DNA of 64,000 bases from Mycobacteriaceae bacterium (GTDB taxonomy: Bacteria; Actinomycetota; Actinomycetes; Mycobacteriales; Mycobacteriaceae), in contig JAIEPH010000002.1 in assembly GCA_019749805.1 (NCBI GenBank), positions 91,433 through 155,432 of the forward strand, read 5' to 3'. Within the stretch, counting starts at the first letter, position 1; each line of letters starts with the position of its first letter. Below, piece after piece: positions 45,934 through 54,533 of the stretch. The notes beneath the pieces were generated by a model, which was not told the DNA's origin, ran no database searches, and was given only the letters and a program-made list of their open reading frames with translations. The position numbers and the translations under genes are program-made.

Positions 45934-47199
45934 TCAGCCGGAGAGACCGGCGGCCCACGGGTACGACTTGAGGTACGGGTCCGGCTCGATCGGGCCGGGC
46001 GACTCCCAGATCGTGTAGATCAGCCCGTCGGGCCGGATCTCGCCGATACGTGCCGTCTTGGTGATGTGGTTGTTCTCGCCGTCGATGGTGACCAGACCCT
46101 CCGGTGCGTCGAAGGTGACGCCACCCGCGTTCTCCTGGATTGCACTGACCTCGAACGACTTTGCCTTCTCGACGGTGTTCTTCCACAGATAGACCGAGAC
46201 GTAGGCCGCCTCCATCGGATCCGACGTCGGCTTGTCGGCGCCGTACTTCTTCTTGTAGGCCTCGACGAATGCTTTGTTCACCGGGGTGTCGATCGTCTGG
46301 TAGTAGTTCCACGCCGTCAGCTGTCCGGTGATGTTCTGCACACCGATGCCGCCGACCTCTTCCTCGGCGATCGACACCGAAACCACCGGCATGTCCTGCG
46401 GTGTGAGCCCCACGTTCTTGTACTCACGGAAGAATGCCACGTTCGAGTCGCCGTTCAGCGTGTTGAACACCGCGTCGGCGTCGGCGGTGCGGACCTTGTT
46501 GACAATGGTCGAGAAGTCCGTCGAGCCCAGAGGCGTGTAGTCCTCGCCCTTGATCTCGATACCGTTGGCCCCGGCGTAGGCCTTGATGATCCGGTTCGCC
46601 GTCTGGGGGAAGACGTAGTCACTGCCGACCAGATAGAGCGACTTGACGCCCTTCTCCTTGAGGTAGTCCAGGGCGGGCACGATCTGCTGGTTGGTGGTGG
46701 CGCCGGTGTAGAAGATGTTCTTGGAGGACTCCAGGCCCTCGTACTGCACGGGGTAGTACAGCAGCGAGTTCGCGCTCTCGAAGACCGGCAGCATCGCCTT
46801 GCGGCTCGACGACGTCCAGCCGCCGAACACCGCGGCCACGCAGTCGCTGCTGATCAGCTTCTCGGCCTTCTCGGCGAACACCGTCGGCTCTGAGGCGCCG
46901 TCCTCACCCACGACCTGGATTTGCTTGCCCATCACGCCGCCGGCGGCGTTGATCTCCTCGACCGCCAACGCAATGGCGTCGCGAACCGTCACCTCGGAGA
47001 TCGCCATCGTTCCCGACAGCGAGTTCAGCGAGCCGACCTTGATGGTCGTACCCGACGTGTCCACACACGATTCGGCGTTTGCCGAGTCCGACTCGGTCGC
47101 CTTGCTTCCACAGCCCGCCAACAGCAGGCCCGCCACCGCGACGACGCTTCCCGTCGCAAGCGCAGACCTTCTCAATGAAGAGCGTTGTGGTAGTCGCAT
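45934..47199 (-). CDS. urtA: Urea-binding lipoprotein UrtA
   Basis: 421 aa. Lipoprotein signal with lipobox LLAGC (Cys30), so it is outside the membrane on a lipid anchor. Type I periplasmic binding fold: [91 protein letters not shown], all typical of UrtA. First gene of the operon urtABCDE for high-affinity urea uptake; nitrogen control is likely, although I could not find a convincing GlnR box upstream. No urease genes are in the window. Confidence 0.95.
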   Translation of the reverse strand: MRLPQRSSLRRSALATGSVVAVAGLLLAGCGSKATESDSANAESCVDTSGTTIKVGSLNSLSGTMAISEVTVRDAIALAVEEINAAGGVMGKQIQVVGEDGASEPTVFAEKAEKLISSDCVAAVFGGWTSSSRKAMLPVFESANSLLYYPVQYEGLESSKNIFYTGATTNQQIVPALDYLKEKGVKSLYLVGSDYVFPQTANRIIKAYAGANGIEIKGEDYTPLGSTDFSTIVNKVRTADADAVFNTLNGDSNVAFFREYKNVGLTPQDMPVVSVSIAEEEVGGIGVQNITGQLTAWNYYQTIDTPVNKAFVEAYKKKYGADKPTSDPMEAAYVSVYLWKNTVEKAKSFEVSAIQENAGGVTFDAPEGLVTIDGENNHITKTARIGEIRPDGLIYTIWESPGPIEPDPYLKSYPWAAGLSG

Positions 47200-47432
47200 T
47201 GACAGCCTTTCCCTATATCAGCAGCGCACATCGGGGGATGAGCGTCGGCGGAGTGCAGATTTGTGGCACCGCTGGGGTGTCGAATCGGGACGTTAGAGCG
47301 GCTGTGTTTCTGCGAAATGTCTGTGTGTGACGAACAAATTAACCTGTGGGAGGACCGGCGTTTATTTGCCGTTGGCGGGTGGCCGCGTAGCTGATCTGAC
47401 GTGCCTGTAACAGTCGGGTACGGTGCGGCGAT
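47200..47432. other. Divergent promoter region urtA / exported protein
   Basis: 233 bp between the divergent urtA and the 47433 gene. It must hold the urt promoter. An AT-richer stretch with AACAAATTAACC is at about 47333-47344. I looked for AC-N9-AC type GlnR half-sites near there and found none that convinced me. No ORF of interest. Confidence 0.4.
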
Positions 47433-47858
47433 GTGACGAACATGCGAAAAGCGACATCGATGGTCGGGGCGGCGCTGGTGCTGGCGGCAGGTTCAATTGC
47501 GGTCAGTCAGGGGACAGGGGCGGCGCAGCCACCCGCGCCGGCGGGACCAAACGTCAAATACGTTGTCACCGCGGACGCGCCGCTGAGCTTCGACATCAAC
47601 TACGTGACCAGTTCGCCCGCGGACCTGAAGGCTTTCAACGCGGACGCGTCCGCCTACTCGACGAGAGGCAGCTTCGTCGCGCCCTGGGAGGCCACCACAA
47701 CGCTCGCCGACCCGCAATGGGCGTACATCAGCGTGGCGCGTGCCGGCCATGCCATGGAGGCCCCGCCGAACGCGCACTGCGAGATCTGGGTCGACGGACA
47801 ACTCGCCGTCCAGAACACGGGTCCCACGACGGCCTTCTGCCAACTGAGTCGCTGGTAA
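47433..47858 (+). CDS. Exported MmpS-like small protein
   Basis: 141 aa from GTG 47433 (ATG 47442 is possible). Sec signal peptide at about 1-31 ending AAQ/GTGAAQ, then a beta-sandwich-like domain: NVKYVVTADAPLSFDINYVTSS, FVAPWEATTTLADPQWAYISVARAG, and HCEIWVDGQLAVQNTGPTTAFCQL with a conserved Cys pair. This layout is that of the soluble part of MmpS proteins (transport accessory family), but no MmpL partner is adjacent. Role unknown. Confidence 0.8.
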   Translation: MTNMRKATSMVGAALVLAAGSIAVSQGTGAAQPPAPAGPNVKYVVTADAPLSFDINYVTSSPADLKAFNADASAYSTRGSFVAPWEATTTLADPQWAYISVARAGHAMEAPPNAHCEIWVDGQLAVQNTGPTTAFCQLSRW

Positions 47859-47912
47859 TTCAAGCGTCGACGCACACGATCCCGTCACGCGCGTAATTAC
47901 CTTGACATCGCA

Positions 47913-47928
47913 TCGAACATAAGTTCGA
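47913..47928. promoter_or_regulatory. SOS box (perfect LexA site) of the radical SAM gene
   Basis: TCGAACATAAGTTCGA is an exact TCGAAC-N4-GTTCGA palindrome. A TTGACA -35 element lies at 47902-47907, so the box covers the -10 region; transcription would start at about 47936-47938, at the GTG itself. I recall the M. tuberculosis homologue Rv2578c as a LexA target. Confidence 0.9.
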
Positions 47929-47936
47929 ATAGATGG

Positions 47937-48998
47937 GTGCGGTGGGATGGCCAGGGCGTCAGCGTCGACGACGGCGCGCTGCCTGGCCTGCAGCGAATCG
48001 GCTTTGTCCGCAGCGTGCGTTCGCCTCAGTTCGAGGGCATGACGTTTCACGAAATCCTCTGTAAATCCGCGTTGAACAAGGTGCCCAACGCGCGGCCCAA
48101 TGTCGCCGGCCGCCCGGCTCCATCGATGCTGCCCTTCAATTACACAGTCAACGGCTATCGCGGTTGCTCGCACGCCTGCCGCTACTGCTTCGCCCGGCCC
48201 ACGCACGAGTATCTGGAATTCGATTCCGGCGCTGATTTCGACACGCAGGTCGTCGTGAAGACGAATGTCGCCGACGTGCTGCGGCGTGAGCTGTCGCGGC
48301 GGTCGTGGCAACGGGAGACAGTTGCGCTCGGCACCAATACCGATCCGTATCAGCGTGCCGAGGGCCGCTATGCACTGATGCCGGGAATCATCGGCGCGCT
48401 CACCGATTCCGGAACGCCGTTCTCGATCCTGACCAAGGGCACGCTGTTGCGGCGAGACCTGCCGTTGATCGCGGAGGCAGCGCGACGCGTCGACGTCAGC
48501 GTCGCGATCTCACTGGCCGTCGGCGATCCCGACCTACACAAGGACGTCGAGCCGGGGACGCCGTCACCGCAAGCCCGTCTCGGGCTCATCTCGGCGGTGC
48601 GTGAGGCGGGATTGGACTGTCACGTCATGGTGGCGCCGGTGCTGCCACACTTGACCGACTCGGCGGCGCATCTCGACGGGTTGTTGGGTCAGATCGCTGA
48701 AGCAGGCGCGACGGGGGTGACGGCGTTCGGTCTGCACCTCCGCGGTTCGACGCGCGGGTGGTTCATGGCGTGGCTCGCGCGGTCGCATCCCGAGCTGGTG
48801 TCGAAGTATCGCGAGTTGTACAAGCGCGGAGCGTATTTGCCGTCGGACTACAGGAAGATGCTGCACGACAGGGCGACCCCGCTGATCGCCAAGCACGGCC
48901 TGGCGCCCGACCGTCGATCGTTCCGAGCCTCGGCTGCTGCGACCGCTGCGACTCCGCCGGTTGTCTGCGCCGAGGTCCTGCAACCGACGCTGTTCTAG
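47937..48998 (+). CDS. Radical SAM protein of the Rv2578c family (DNA-damage regulated)
   Basis: 353 aa. The 4Fe-4S cluster motif CSHACRYC gives Cys77, Cys81 and Cys84, with following PTHEYLEFDSGADFDTQVVVKTN, as in spore-photoproduct-lyase-like radical SAM proteins. LGTNTDPYQRAEGRYALMPGIIGAL and FGLHLRGSTRGWFMAWL are near-identical in the M. tuberculosis homologue as I recall it. Under a perfect LexA box. An insertion of about 12 residues (ARPNVAGRPAPSM) before the cluster motif is a difference. A role in DNA repair or tolerance is inferred. Confidence 0.9.
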   Translation: MRWDGQGVSVDDGALPGLQRIGFVRSVRSPQFEGMTFHEILCKSALNKVPNARPNVAGRPAPSMLPFNYTVNGYRGCSHACRYCFARPTHEYLEFDSGADFDTQVVVKTNVADVLRRELSRRSWQRETVALGTNTDPYQRAEGRYALMPGIIGALTDSGTPFSILTKGTLLRRDLPLIAEAARRVDVSVAISLAVGDPDLHKDVEPGTPSPQARLGLISAVREAGLDCHVMVAPVLPHLTDSAAHLDGLLGQIAEAGATGVTAFGLHLRGSTRGWFMAWLARSHPELVSKYRELYKRGAYLPSDYRKMLHDRATPLIAKHGLAPDRRSFRASAAATAATPPVVCAEVLQPTLF

Positions 48999-49092
48999 TG
49001 TGCGGTGAGATCGCGAATCGGACTGGTTTCGGGCGAATCGACGATCTGAGCGCACACCAGCCGTCATGGGGAGCGACCCGCGCAGATGAACG

Positions 49093-50349
49093 CTAACCCT
49101 TGTTGCGCTTGACCTGATTGAACGGCACGCCCCGGTCGGCGGCATGTTCACGCGGAAAGCCCAGCACACGTTCACCGATGATGTTGCGAGCGATCTCGGT
49201 CGTACCGCCGCCGAGCGCCGCCGCCTGCCGCGACAGGTAGCGCTCGCCATAGCGGATCATGTCGTCACCGACATCCACGACGCCCGAACTGCCGGTCAGC
49301 GACAGCACGGTGTCGAACTCCAGGTGATGTACCTCGGCGTGGGTCACCCGGATGATCGAGCCCGCGGCCGGCGGCAGCGAGCCGTCGAGAACACCGTGAT
49401 ACACGTGATCGATCAGCTGCTCGCGCACCGCGCGGTGCACCAGCGCGCGACCCGCGACCTCCTGCGCCCGCTCACTGTCGGCCTGCCCGGTCGCTTCCAG
49501 CAGCGCGACGTAATCGATGGGCACATCCGACTTGCCCTCGGCGCCAATGCCACTCGCGAACTCAGACCCGCCTCCGACCGCCCGGCGCTCGTGGTACAGC
49601 TGCCGGGACGCCACGTGCCAGCCCCCATTGACCTCTCCGACGACGGCATCGTCACCGAGCTCGAGGTTGTCGAAGAACTCTTCACAGAACTCGACCGACC
49701 CGTTCACCTGCTTGATGCGCCGCAGTGTGATGCCGGGGCTGTTCATCGGCACCAGGAACATCGTCAGGCCCTCGTGCTTGGGTACATCCCAGTCGGTGCG
49801 AGCGAGCATCAGCCCGTAGTCCGCGGCGAACGCACTGGTGCTCCAGGTCTTGGCACCGTTGATCACCCATTTGTCGCCTTTGCGGTCGGCGCGGGTGATG
49901 ACGCCGGCCAGATCGGACCCGCCGCTAGGCTCCGATAGCAGCTGCACGAGCACCTCGTCGCCCCGCAGAGCGGCCGAGATATGTTGCTGCTTCTGCTCTT
50001 CCGATCCAGTGTCCAGGATGGTCGCGGCGCATATCGTGAATGTCGGGGTGTTCAGGATGACCGGCAGCTCATAGCAGCGCGATTCGTTGTTGAACGCCTT
50101 CTGGTACGCGATCGGCAGTCCGAGGCCCCCGTATTCGCGGGGGAAGCAGATGCCGGCGAACCCGCCCTCGTACAGCTTCTTCTGCAACTCCCGGGCGCGG
50201 AGCCAGGGTTCCTCTTCGCCACGGTCGTGCTCGGGCGGGTTGGCCGGATCGATCGGCGGCATGTTCTCCGCCAACCAGGTGCGGGCACGCGTCGCGAACT
50301 CTTCGATAGACTCGGTCGTTTCGGTCGCTGCCGATGCGGTGTCGGTCAT
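49093..50349 (-). CDS. Acyl-CoA dehydrogenase (FadE family), partner 1
   Basis: 418 aa from ATG 50349. FAD-binding landmarks: LLSEPSGGSDLAGVITRADRKGDKWVINGAKTWSTSAFAADYGLMLART, and the C-terminal GGGTTEIARNIIGERVLGFPRE. Its start overlaps the stop of the upstream acyl-CoA dehydrogenase gene by 4 nt. Such adjacent pairs in mycobacteria often form alpha2beta2 enzymes acting on steroid or branched side chains. Substrate unknown. Confidence 0.92.
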   Translation of the reverse strand: MTDTASAATETTESIEEFATRARTWLAENMPPIDPANPPEHDRGEEEPWLRARELQKKLYEGGFAGICFPREYGGLGLPIAYQKAFNNESRCYELPVILNTPTFTICAATILDTGSEEQKQQHISAALRGDEVLVQLLSEPSGGSDLAGVITRADRKGDKWVINGAKTWSTSAFAADYGLMLARTDWDVPKHEGLTMFLVPMNSPGITLRRIKQVNGSVEFCEEFFDNLELGDDAVVGEVNGGWHVASRQLYHERRAVGGGSEFASGIGAEGKSDVPIDYVALLEATGQADSERAQEVAGRALVHRAVREQLIDHVYHGVLDGSLPPAAGSIIRVTHAEVHHLEFDTVLSLTGSSGVVDVGDDMIRYGERYLSRQAAALGGGTTEIARNIIGERVLGFPREHAADRGVPFNQVKRNKG

Positions 50350-51482
50350 GAGGCGTTTTCCAGATTCTTGGTGAGCGCATACACGCGCAGATTGTGGTCT
50401 TCGGGCGTACCGAACAGCGAGCGGTACAGCGTGGCCCGTCGCAGGAAGATGTGCAGGTCGTGCTCCCAGGTGACACCGATGCCGCCGTGCAGCTGAATGC
50501 AGTCCTGCAGCATGCCCGGAGCATGTTCGCCCACATAGGATTTCGCGATGCTGACCGCCATCTCGGCGGCCGGGGATCGCGCGGCCACCTCGGCCACTGC
50601 GGCGTTCGTCGTCGCCCGGCACGACTCGAACCAGATCTTCAGGTCGGCGTACTTGTGTTTCAGCGCCTGATACGAGCCGATCGGCCTGCCGAACGAATGC
50701 CGGTCGAATCCCCATTGGATGGTGAAGTCCAGCACCGTCTCCAGGATGCCGACGATCTCGGCGCACTGAAGGATCGCGGCGATCTGGCTCTGCCGCTCGA
50801 TGAGCGTCGGCGTCTGCTCGGCAGAGCCGACCACCGCGGTGGCATCCACCTCCACACCGTCGAATTGCACTCGGGCATAGGTCTTCACCATGTCGAGCGA
50901 CCGTTGCGCCTCCACGGTGACACCCGCCGCGTCGGTGGGAACCAGGAACTGTCGCACCGCATCGTCGCAACGGGCCACCACCAACAGCACCGCACTGTCG
51001 CCGGCCGCCTCGACGCGGTCCTTCGCGCCGTCGATGCGAAATCCCGTGTCGGTGCGCGTCGCGGTCACCGCAGCATCGAGGGGCGACCACTGTCTGCCCG
51101 GCTCGTAGGCCGCCCACGAGGCGACCATCTCGCCTGAGATCAACGATTCGATCGTCTGCTCGTGGTTCTCGGGCGCCTCGGCCAAGCCCGCCAGGACGAT
51201 GCTGACCGGATGCAGCGGACCCGGTGCCACGCTGCGGCCGGACAATTCCGCGACCAGCGCGAGGTCGGCGACGCCGTCCCCGGACACGTTGCCGCCACCG
51301 AGTTCCTCGGGCACCAGCAAGCTGGTCCAGCCGAGTTCGGCGGCGCGCTGCCACCAGTCCATCTCGAACGACTTTCCGGCGTCGTGTAGTTCACGCAGCC
51401 GGCCCAGCGACGCGCCCTTCTCGAGGAACGACTGGGTGGTCGAGGCGAAGAGTAGCCGTTCTGGGTTTGCGGCGTCGGTCAC
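50346..51482 (-). CDS. Acyl-CoA dehydrogenase (FadE family), partner 2
   Basis: 378 aa. Shorter and more divergent than partner 1: LGWTSLLVPEELGGGNVSGDG, GAKDRVEAAGDSAVLLVVAR, GFDRHSFGRPIGSYQALKHKYADLKIWFE, and CIQLHGGIGVTWEHDLHIFLRRATL. The canonical middle-domain TEP/SEP...GSD motif is missing, as in the degenerate subunits of heteromeric mycobacterial dehydrogenases. Overlaps partner 1 by 4 nt; 79 bp downstream of the amidohydrolase gene. Confidence 0.9.
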   Translation of the reverse strand: MTDAANPERLLFASTTQSFLEKGASLGRLRELHDAGKSFEMDWWQRAAELGWTSLLVPEELGGGNVSGDGVADLALVAELSGRSVAPGPLHPVSIVLAGLAEAPENHEQTIESLISGEMVASWAAYEPGRQWSPLDAAVTATRTDTGFRIDGAKDRVEAAGDSAVLLVVARCDDAVRQFLVPTDAAGVTVEAQRSLDMVKTYARVQFDGVEVDATAVVGSAEQTPTLIERQSQIAAILQCAEIVGILETVLDFTIQWGFDRHSFGRPIGSYQALKHKYADLKIWFESCRATTNAAVAEVAARSPAAEMAVSIAKSYVGEHAPGMLQDCIQLHGGIGVTWEHDLHIFLRRATLYRSLFGTPEDHNLRVYALTKNLENAS

Positions 51483-51561
51483 GGCACGAACTCACTTTCG
51501 CTGACGCGTGAACGTGCGTGCCGGAGCACCGACACGCACGTCACGATGGATGCCGTTGGAA

Positions 51562-52782
51562 TCAGGCGAATTCCAATGCGGGCACACCCGGCTTGTGGAC
51601 GATCTCGTTCGGGATCTTGAACAGATCGATCATGTTGCCACCCATGACCTTTCGCTGCCCCTCGGCGTCGAGGCCCTGGAGATCGTCGACCAGGTGCGTT
51701 GGCTGCGACAGGCCCTCGGGGTGCGGCCAGTCGGAACCGAAGATCACGCGGTCGATGCCCAGCAGGTCGGCCATCTGGGCGAAGTCGTCCTCCCAGAACG
51801 GTGCGACGTACACGCAGCGGTGGAACGCCTCGATCGGATCCTCCAGGAATCCCTGCGGCATCTTCGAGTAGACGTTCTTGAACTGTTTGAAGAGGTAGGG
51901 CACCCAGTCCGCGCCGTTCTCGATCGACAGGATGCGCAGATCCGGGTTACGGGTCAGCGCTCCGTGACAGACGAGGGCCGCCATCGTGTCCTCGATGGGC
52001 CGCTTGCCCATCGCGACCATCCGGAATGCGGTGGGCGCGAACGGCTTGAACTCGTCACCGGGTTCCCAGTCGTTGAGGTACTCGGAGTATCCGCTGTCTG
52101 AGGCGTGCATCGACACGGGGATGCCGGCCTTGACGCAGGCGTCCCAGAACGGGTCGAACTCCTCGACACCCAGCGATCGCGTGCCGCGATAGCCGGGCAC
52201 CGGGGCGGGGCGCACCAAGACGGTTTTCGCGCCGCGCTCCAGGCACCAATTGAGTTCCTCGATCGCGCGATCCACGTTGCCCAGGTTGATCACCGGCGTT
52301 GAGAAGATGCGGTCCTCGTAATTGAACTGCCAGGTTTCGTACATCCACTGGTTCAGCGCATGGACGATGTCGAGAATGAGGTCCGGATCGTCCTTCAGTC
52401 GCTCCTCGACCAGGCTGGCCAGCGTCGGAAACATCAGGGAGTAGTCCAGGCCGAGGCTGTCCATCACCTCGAGGCGAGCTTCGGGATTGCGGAACGCCGG
52501 AATGGACTTCATCGGCTTGCCCATGACCTCGCGGAAGCTCTTGCCGCCGCTGCCATGCCGGAAGTACTCCTCCTGCGCGCCCGGTCGCGCGACCACCTCG
52601 AAGGTCGGGTTCGGGATGTAGTCGCTGACGACATTGCGGACCATGATCTTCGTTCGTCCGCGCACGTCGATGTAGTCGATGACGCCCTTGCGGTGTTCCG
52701 GCAGGAACTGGGTCAGGGCCTCTTTGGGCTCGTAGAAGTGGTTGTCGGCGTCGAACACCGGATAGGGGAGTTCGCGGGTCAT
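51562..52782 (-). CDS. Amidohydrolase family 2 protein
   Basis: 406 aa from ATG 52782 with SD AAGGAGG; upstream frame extension crosses the operator. Metal-site DADNHFYEP at about 10-18 (DxH form), PVSMHASDSGYSEYLNDW, and FGSDWPHPEGLSQP with the late Asp. This subgroup of large amidohydrolases is common beside FadE genes in mycobacteria, but its reaction is not defined. First gene of the minus-strand run with both dehydrogenases, driven from a promoter covered by the palindrome at 52815-52833. Confidence 0.9.
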   Translation of the reverse strand: MTRELPYPVFDADNHFYEPKEALTQFLPEHRKGVIDYIDVRGRTKIMVRNVVSDYIPNPTFEVVARPGAQEEYFRHGSGGKSFREVMGKPMKSIPAFRNPEARLEVMDSLGLDYSLMFPTLASLVEERLKDDPDLILDIVHALNQWMYETWQFNYEDRIFSTPVINLGNVDRAIEELNWCLERGAKTVLVRPAPVPGYRGTRSLGVEEFDPFWDACVKAGIPVSMHASDSGYSEYLNDWEPGDEFKPFAPTAFRMVAMGKRPIEDTMAALVCHGALTRNPDLRILSIENGADWVPYLFKQFKNVYSKMPQGFLEDPIEAFHRCVYVAPFWEDDFAQMADLLGIDRVIFGSDWPHPEGLSQPTHLVDDLQGLDAEGQRKVMGGNMIDLFKIPNEIVHKPGVPALEFA

Positions 52783-52814
52783 AGTTGCGCCTCCTTGAGA
52801 CTGGATAGGCTGTG

Positions 52815-52833
52815 GTGGTAATGACATTACCAC
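52815..52833. promoter_or_regulatory. TetR operator upstream of amidohydrolase/fadE operon
   Basis: GTGGTAAT-GAC-ATTACCAC, perfect 8-bp arms with a 3-bp spacer, 33 bp upstream of ATG 52782. Shares the core GGTAAYGACRTTACC with the site at 53600-53616. Confidence 0.85.
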
Positions 52834-52905
52834 GTCTGGACCAGCGTAAACACCACCCCTGGTGGAGGAGTTATTGCGGCGGGCCCGCACCGCTGCCGGT
52901 GCAGG

Positions 52906-53571
52906 TCAGGCGGGCTCGCGGCGTCCGGTGAGGCTGCTGACGCAGAAGTCGTAGATGTGGTCGGCGTCGACCGGAACGCCGGTGAGTTCTGCACCGAGCA
53001 CTCGCAGACGCATCGCCCCCAGAGCCGATTGCATGATCAGGGCCGCTGTCGCGTCGACGTCGATGCCGGCCCGGAAGGTGCCCTCGTCGATGCCGCTGCG
53101 GATGATGTCCTTGATCAGTTCGTGCACCGGAGACAGCACGCGGGCGTACTCGCTTGGGAGCGCCTCGGCCAAGCGATCGTTGTAGAACGTCAGGCCACGG
53201 TTGACCTTGTCCTGAGTAGTGGTTTCGGCCGGGGTGCAGATGCGATCGATGAGTATCCGCAAGGCATCGGTGGCCGGTAGGCCGGCGGTGTCCTCGCGCC
53301 ACTTTCGCGTCGACTCCGACATGATCTTGTCGACCAGGGCCAGCAACAACTCGTCCTTGGTGGAGAAGTGCTGGTAGAAGGATCGCAAGGAGGTCTTGGA
53401 CCGTTCGACGACCTCCAGCACCGTGAAGTCCGTGCGGCCTGTCTCGCCGAGAATCGCCAACGCCGACTTCATGAATCGCTTGGGGCGCGACTCCGGGTCC
53501 AGGTCCAGGACGTCGTCCGACGCCGCCGCGCGGGCGCCTCCGCTCGGCGGCCGACCGCCACGCTTAGCCAT
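52906..53571 (-). CDS. TetR-family regulator of the local catabolic cluster
   Basis: 221 aa. An N-terminal basic arm (MAKRGGRPPSGGARAA) precedes the helix-turn-helix TDFTVLEVVERSKTSLRSFYQHFSTKDELLLALVDKI at about 47-83. The C-terminal domain has LTFYNDRLAEALPSEYARVLSPVHELIKDIIRSGIDEGTFRAG. Operators with the same core lie on both sides of the gene (52815 and 53600), so it should control itself, the amidohydrolase/fadE operon and probably the divergent thioesterase. Confidence 0.92.
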   Translation of the reverse strand: MAKRGGRPPSGGARAAASDDVLDLDPESRPKRFMKSALAILGETGRTDFTVLEVVERSKTSLRSFYQHFSTKDELLLALVDKIMSESTRKWREDTAGLPATDALRILIDRICTPAETTTQDKVNRGLTFYNDRLAEALPSEYARVLSPVHELIKDIIRSGIDEGTFRAGIDVDATAALIMQSALGAMRLRVLGAELTGVPVDADHIYDFCVSSLTGRREPA

Positions 53572-53599
53572 GACACCTCCCCGGTGTGCGCGCGAATGT

Positions 53600-53616
53600 C
53601 GGTAACGACGTTACCG
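53600..53616. promoter_or_regulatory. TetR operator between tetR and thioesterase genes
   Basis: CGGTAAC-GAC-GTTACCG, perfect 7-bp arms with the same GAC spacer as at 52815-52833. Lies in the 77-bp divergent promoter region. Confidence 0.85.
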
Positions 53617-53648
53617 CTTTTACCCCGGCTCGGTTAGTGTTCCCTCCC

Positions 53649-54533
53649 ATGACCACAGACTCGGCGCAGACGCCCTGGACCGTTGAGAGCCTGCTCGAAT
53701 TGTTCGACGTGCGGCCGGACGGCGAGAACAGATTCATCGCCGAGACGGGCCCGGCAGGCCAGGACGACCGCCAGGTCGTCGAGGGTACGCAGGTCCTTGC
53801 GCAGGCTATCGTCGCTGTGGCCAAACGCTTTCCGGAGAAGTCCGTGCGATCGGTGTCGGCGGTGTTCGCCCGCGCGGTCATGGTCGGCGCGGGTCCGGTC
53901 GAGCTGGAGTTGGACGTGGTCAACGAAGGCCGGTCGACGGCGACCGCGATCGTCGCGGCCAAGCAGAACGGCAAGCGGTGCATCACGGCGACCGTGCTGA
54001 CCGACGTACCCACCCCCGATGTCATCCGCCACCACCTGCCGCGGCCCGACGTCACGGGTCCTGAAGACGCGAACGTGTCGGAGATGCCGCTGACCGGACG
54101 GCAACTGCGCCTGGTCGACGTCGTCGACGTGAACAGCCCCGACGAGGTTGGACCACCCGAGCTGTACGCCTGGCTGCACTACGATCCGATTCCGGCCCGC
54201 GACGACCTCGCCAAGGCGCTGATCGCGTATTTCACCGGGCACCTTGGCATTTCGACGACGATGCGCGCGCACGAAGGCATCGGTACCGCGCAGGCGCATC
54301 TGACCGTGTCGACGGCGCCGATGACGATCACGGTCAGCTTCCACGAACCGTTCACCTGGGACGGCTGGCTGCTCTACACACACGAGAGCACCCAGGTGGG
54401 CGCGGGCATGTCGTATGTACGCGGGGCCGTACACACCGAAAGCGGTGAGCTCATCGCCTCGTTCGCCCAGGATGCCTTGATCCGCCCGCTACGCACGACC
54501 GACACGAGCATCAAGGAGCAGTCGCGGCTCTAG
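53649..54533 (+). CDS. Thioesterase-family (TesB-like double hotdog) protein
   Basis: 294 aa from ATG 53649; the frame upstream contains the operator. FIAETGPAGQDDRQVVEGTQVLAQAIVAVAKRFPEKSVRSVSAVFARAVMVGAGPVELELDVVNEGRSTATAI is the first hotdog; the second has ISTTMRAHEGIGTAQAHLTVSTAPMTITVSFHEPFTWDGWLLYTHESTQVGAGMSYVRGAVHTESGELIASFAQDALIRPL. Probably releases or processes acyl-CoA intermediates of the cluster. Its TAG stop shares CTAG with the stop of the convergent SDR gene. Confidence 0.85.
   Translation: MTTDSAQTPWTVESLLELFDVRPDGENRFIAETGPAGQDDRQVVEGTQVLAQAIVAVAKRFPEKSVRSVSAVFARAVMVGAGPVELELDVVNEGRSTATAIVAAKQNGKRCITATVLTDVPTPDVIRHHLPRPDVTGPEDANVSEMPLTGRQLRLVDVVDVNSPDEVGPPELYAWLHYDPIPARDDLAKALIAYFTGHLGISTTMRAHEGIGTAQAHLTVSTAPMTITVSFHEPFTWDGWLLYTHESTQVGAGMSYVRGAVHTESGELIASFAQDALIRPLRTTDTSIKEQSRL

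Noticed and set aside
47280..47350. GlnR binding site upstream of urtA
   Set aside because: GTCAC and AAAC-like boxes occur, but no pair has the expected AC-N9-AC spacing.
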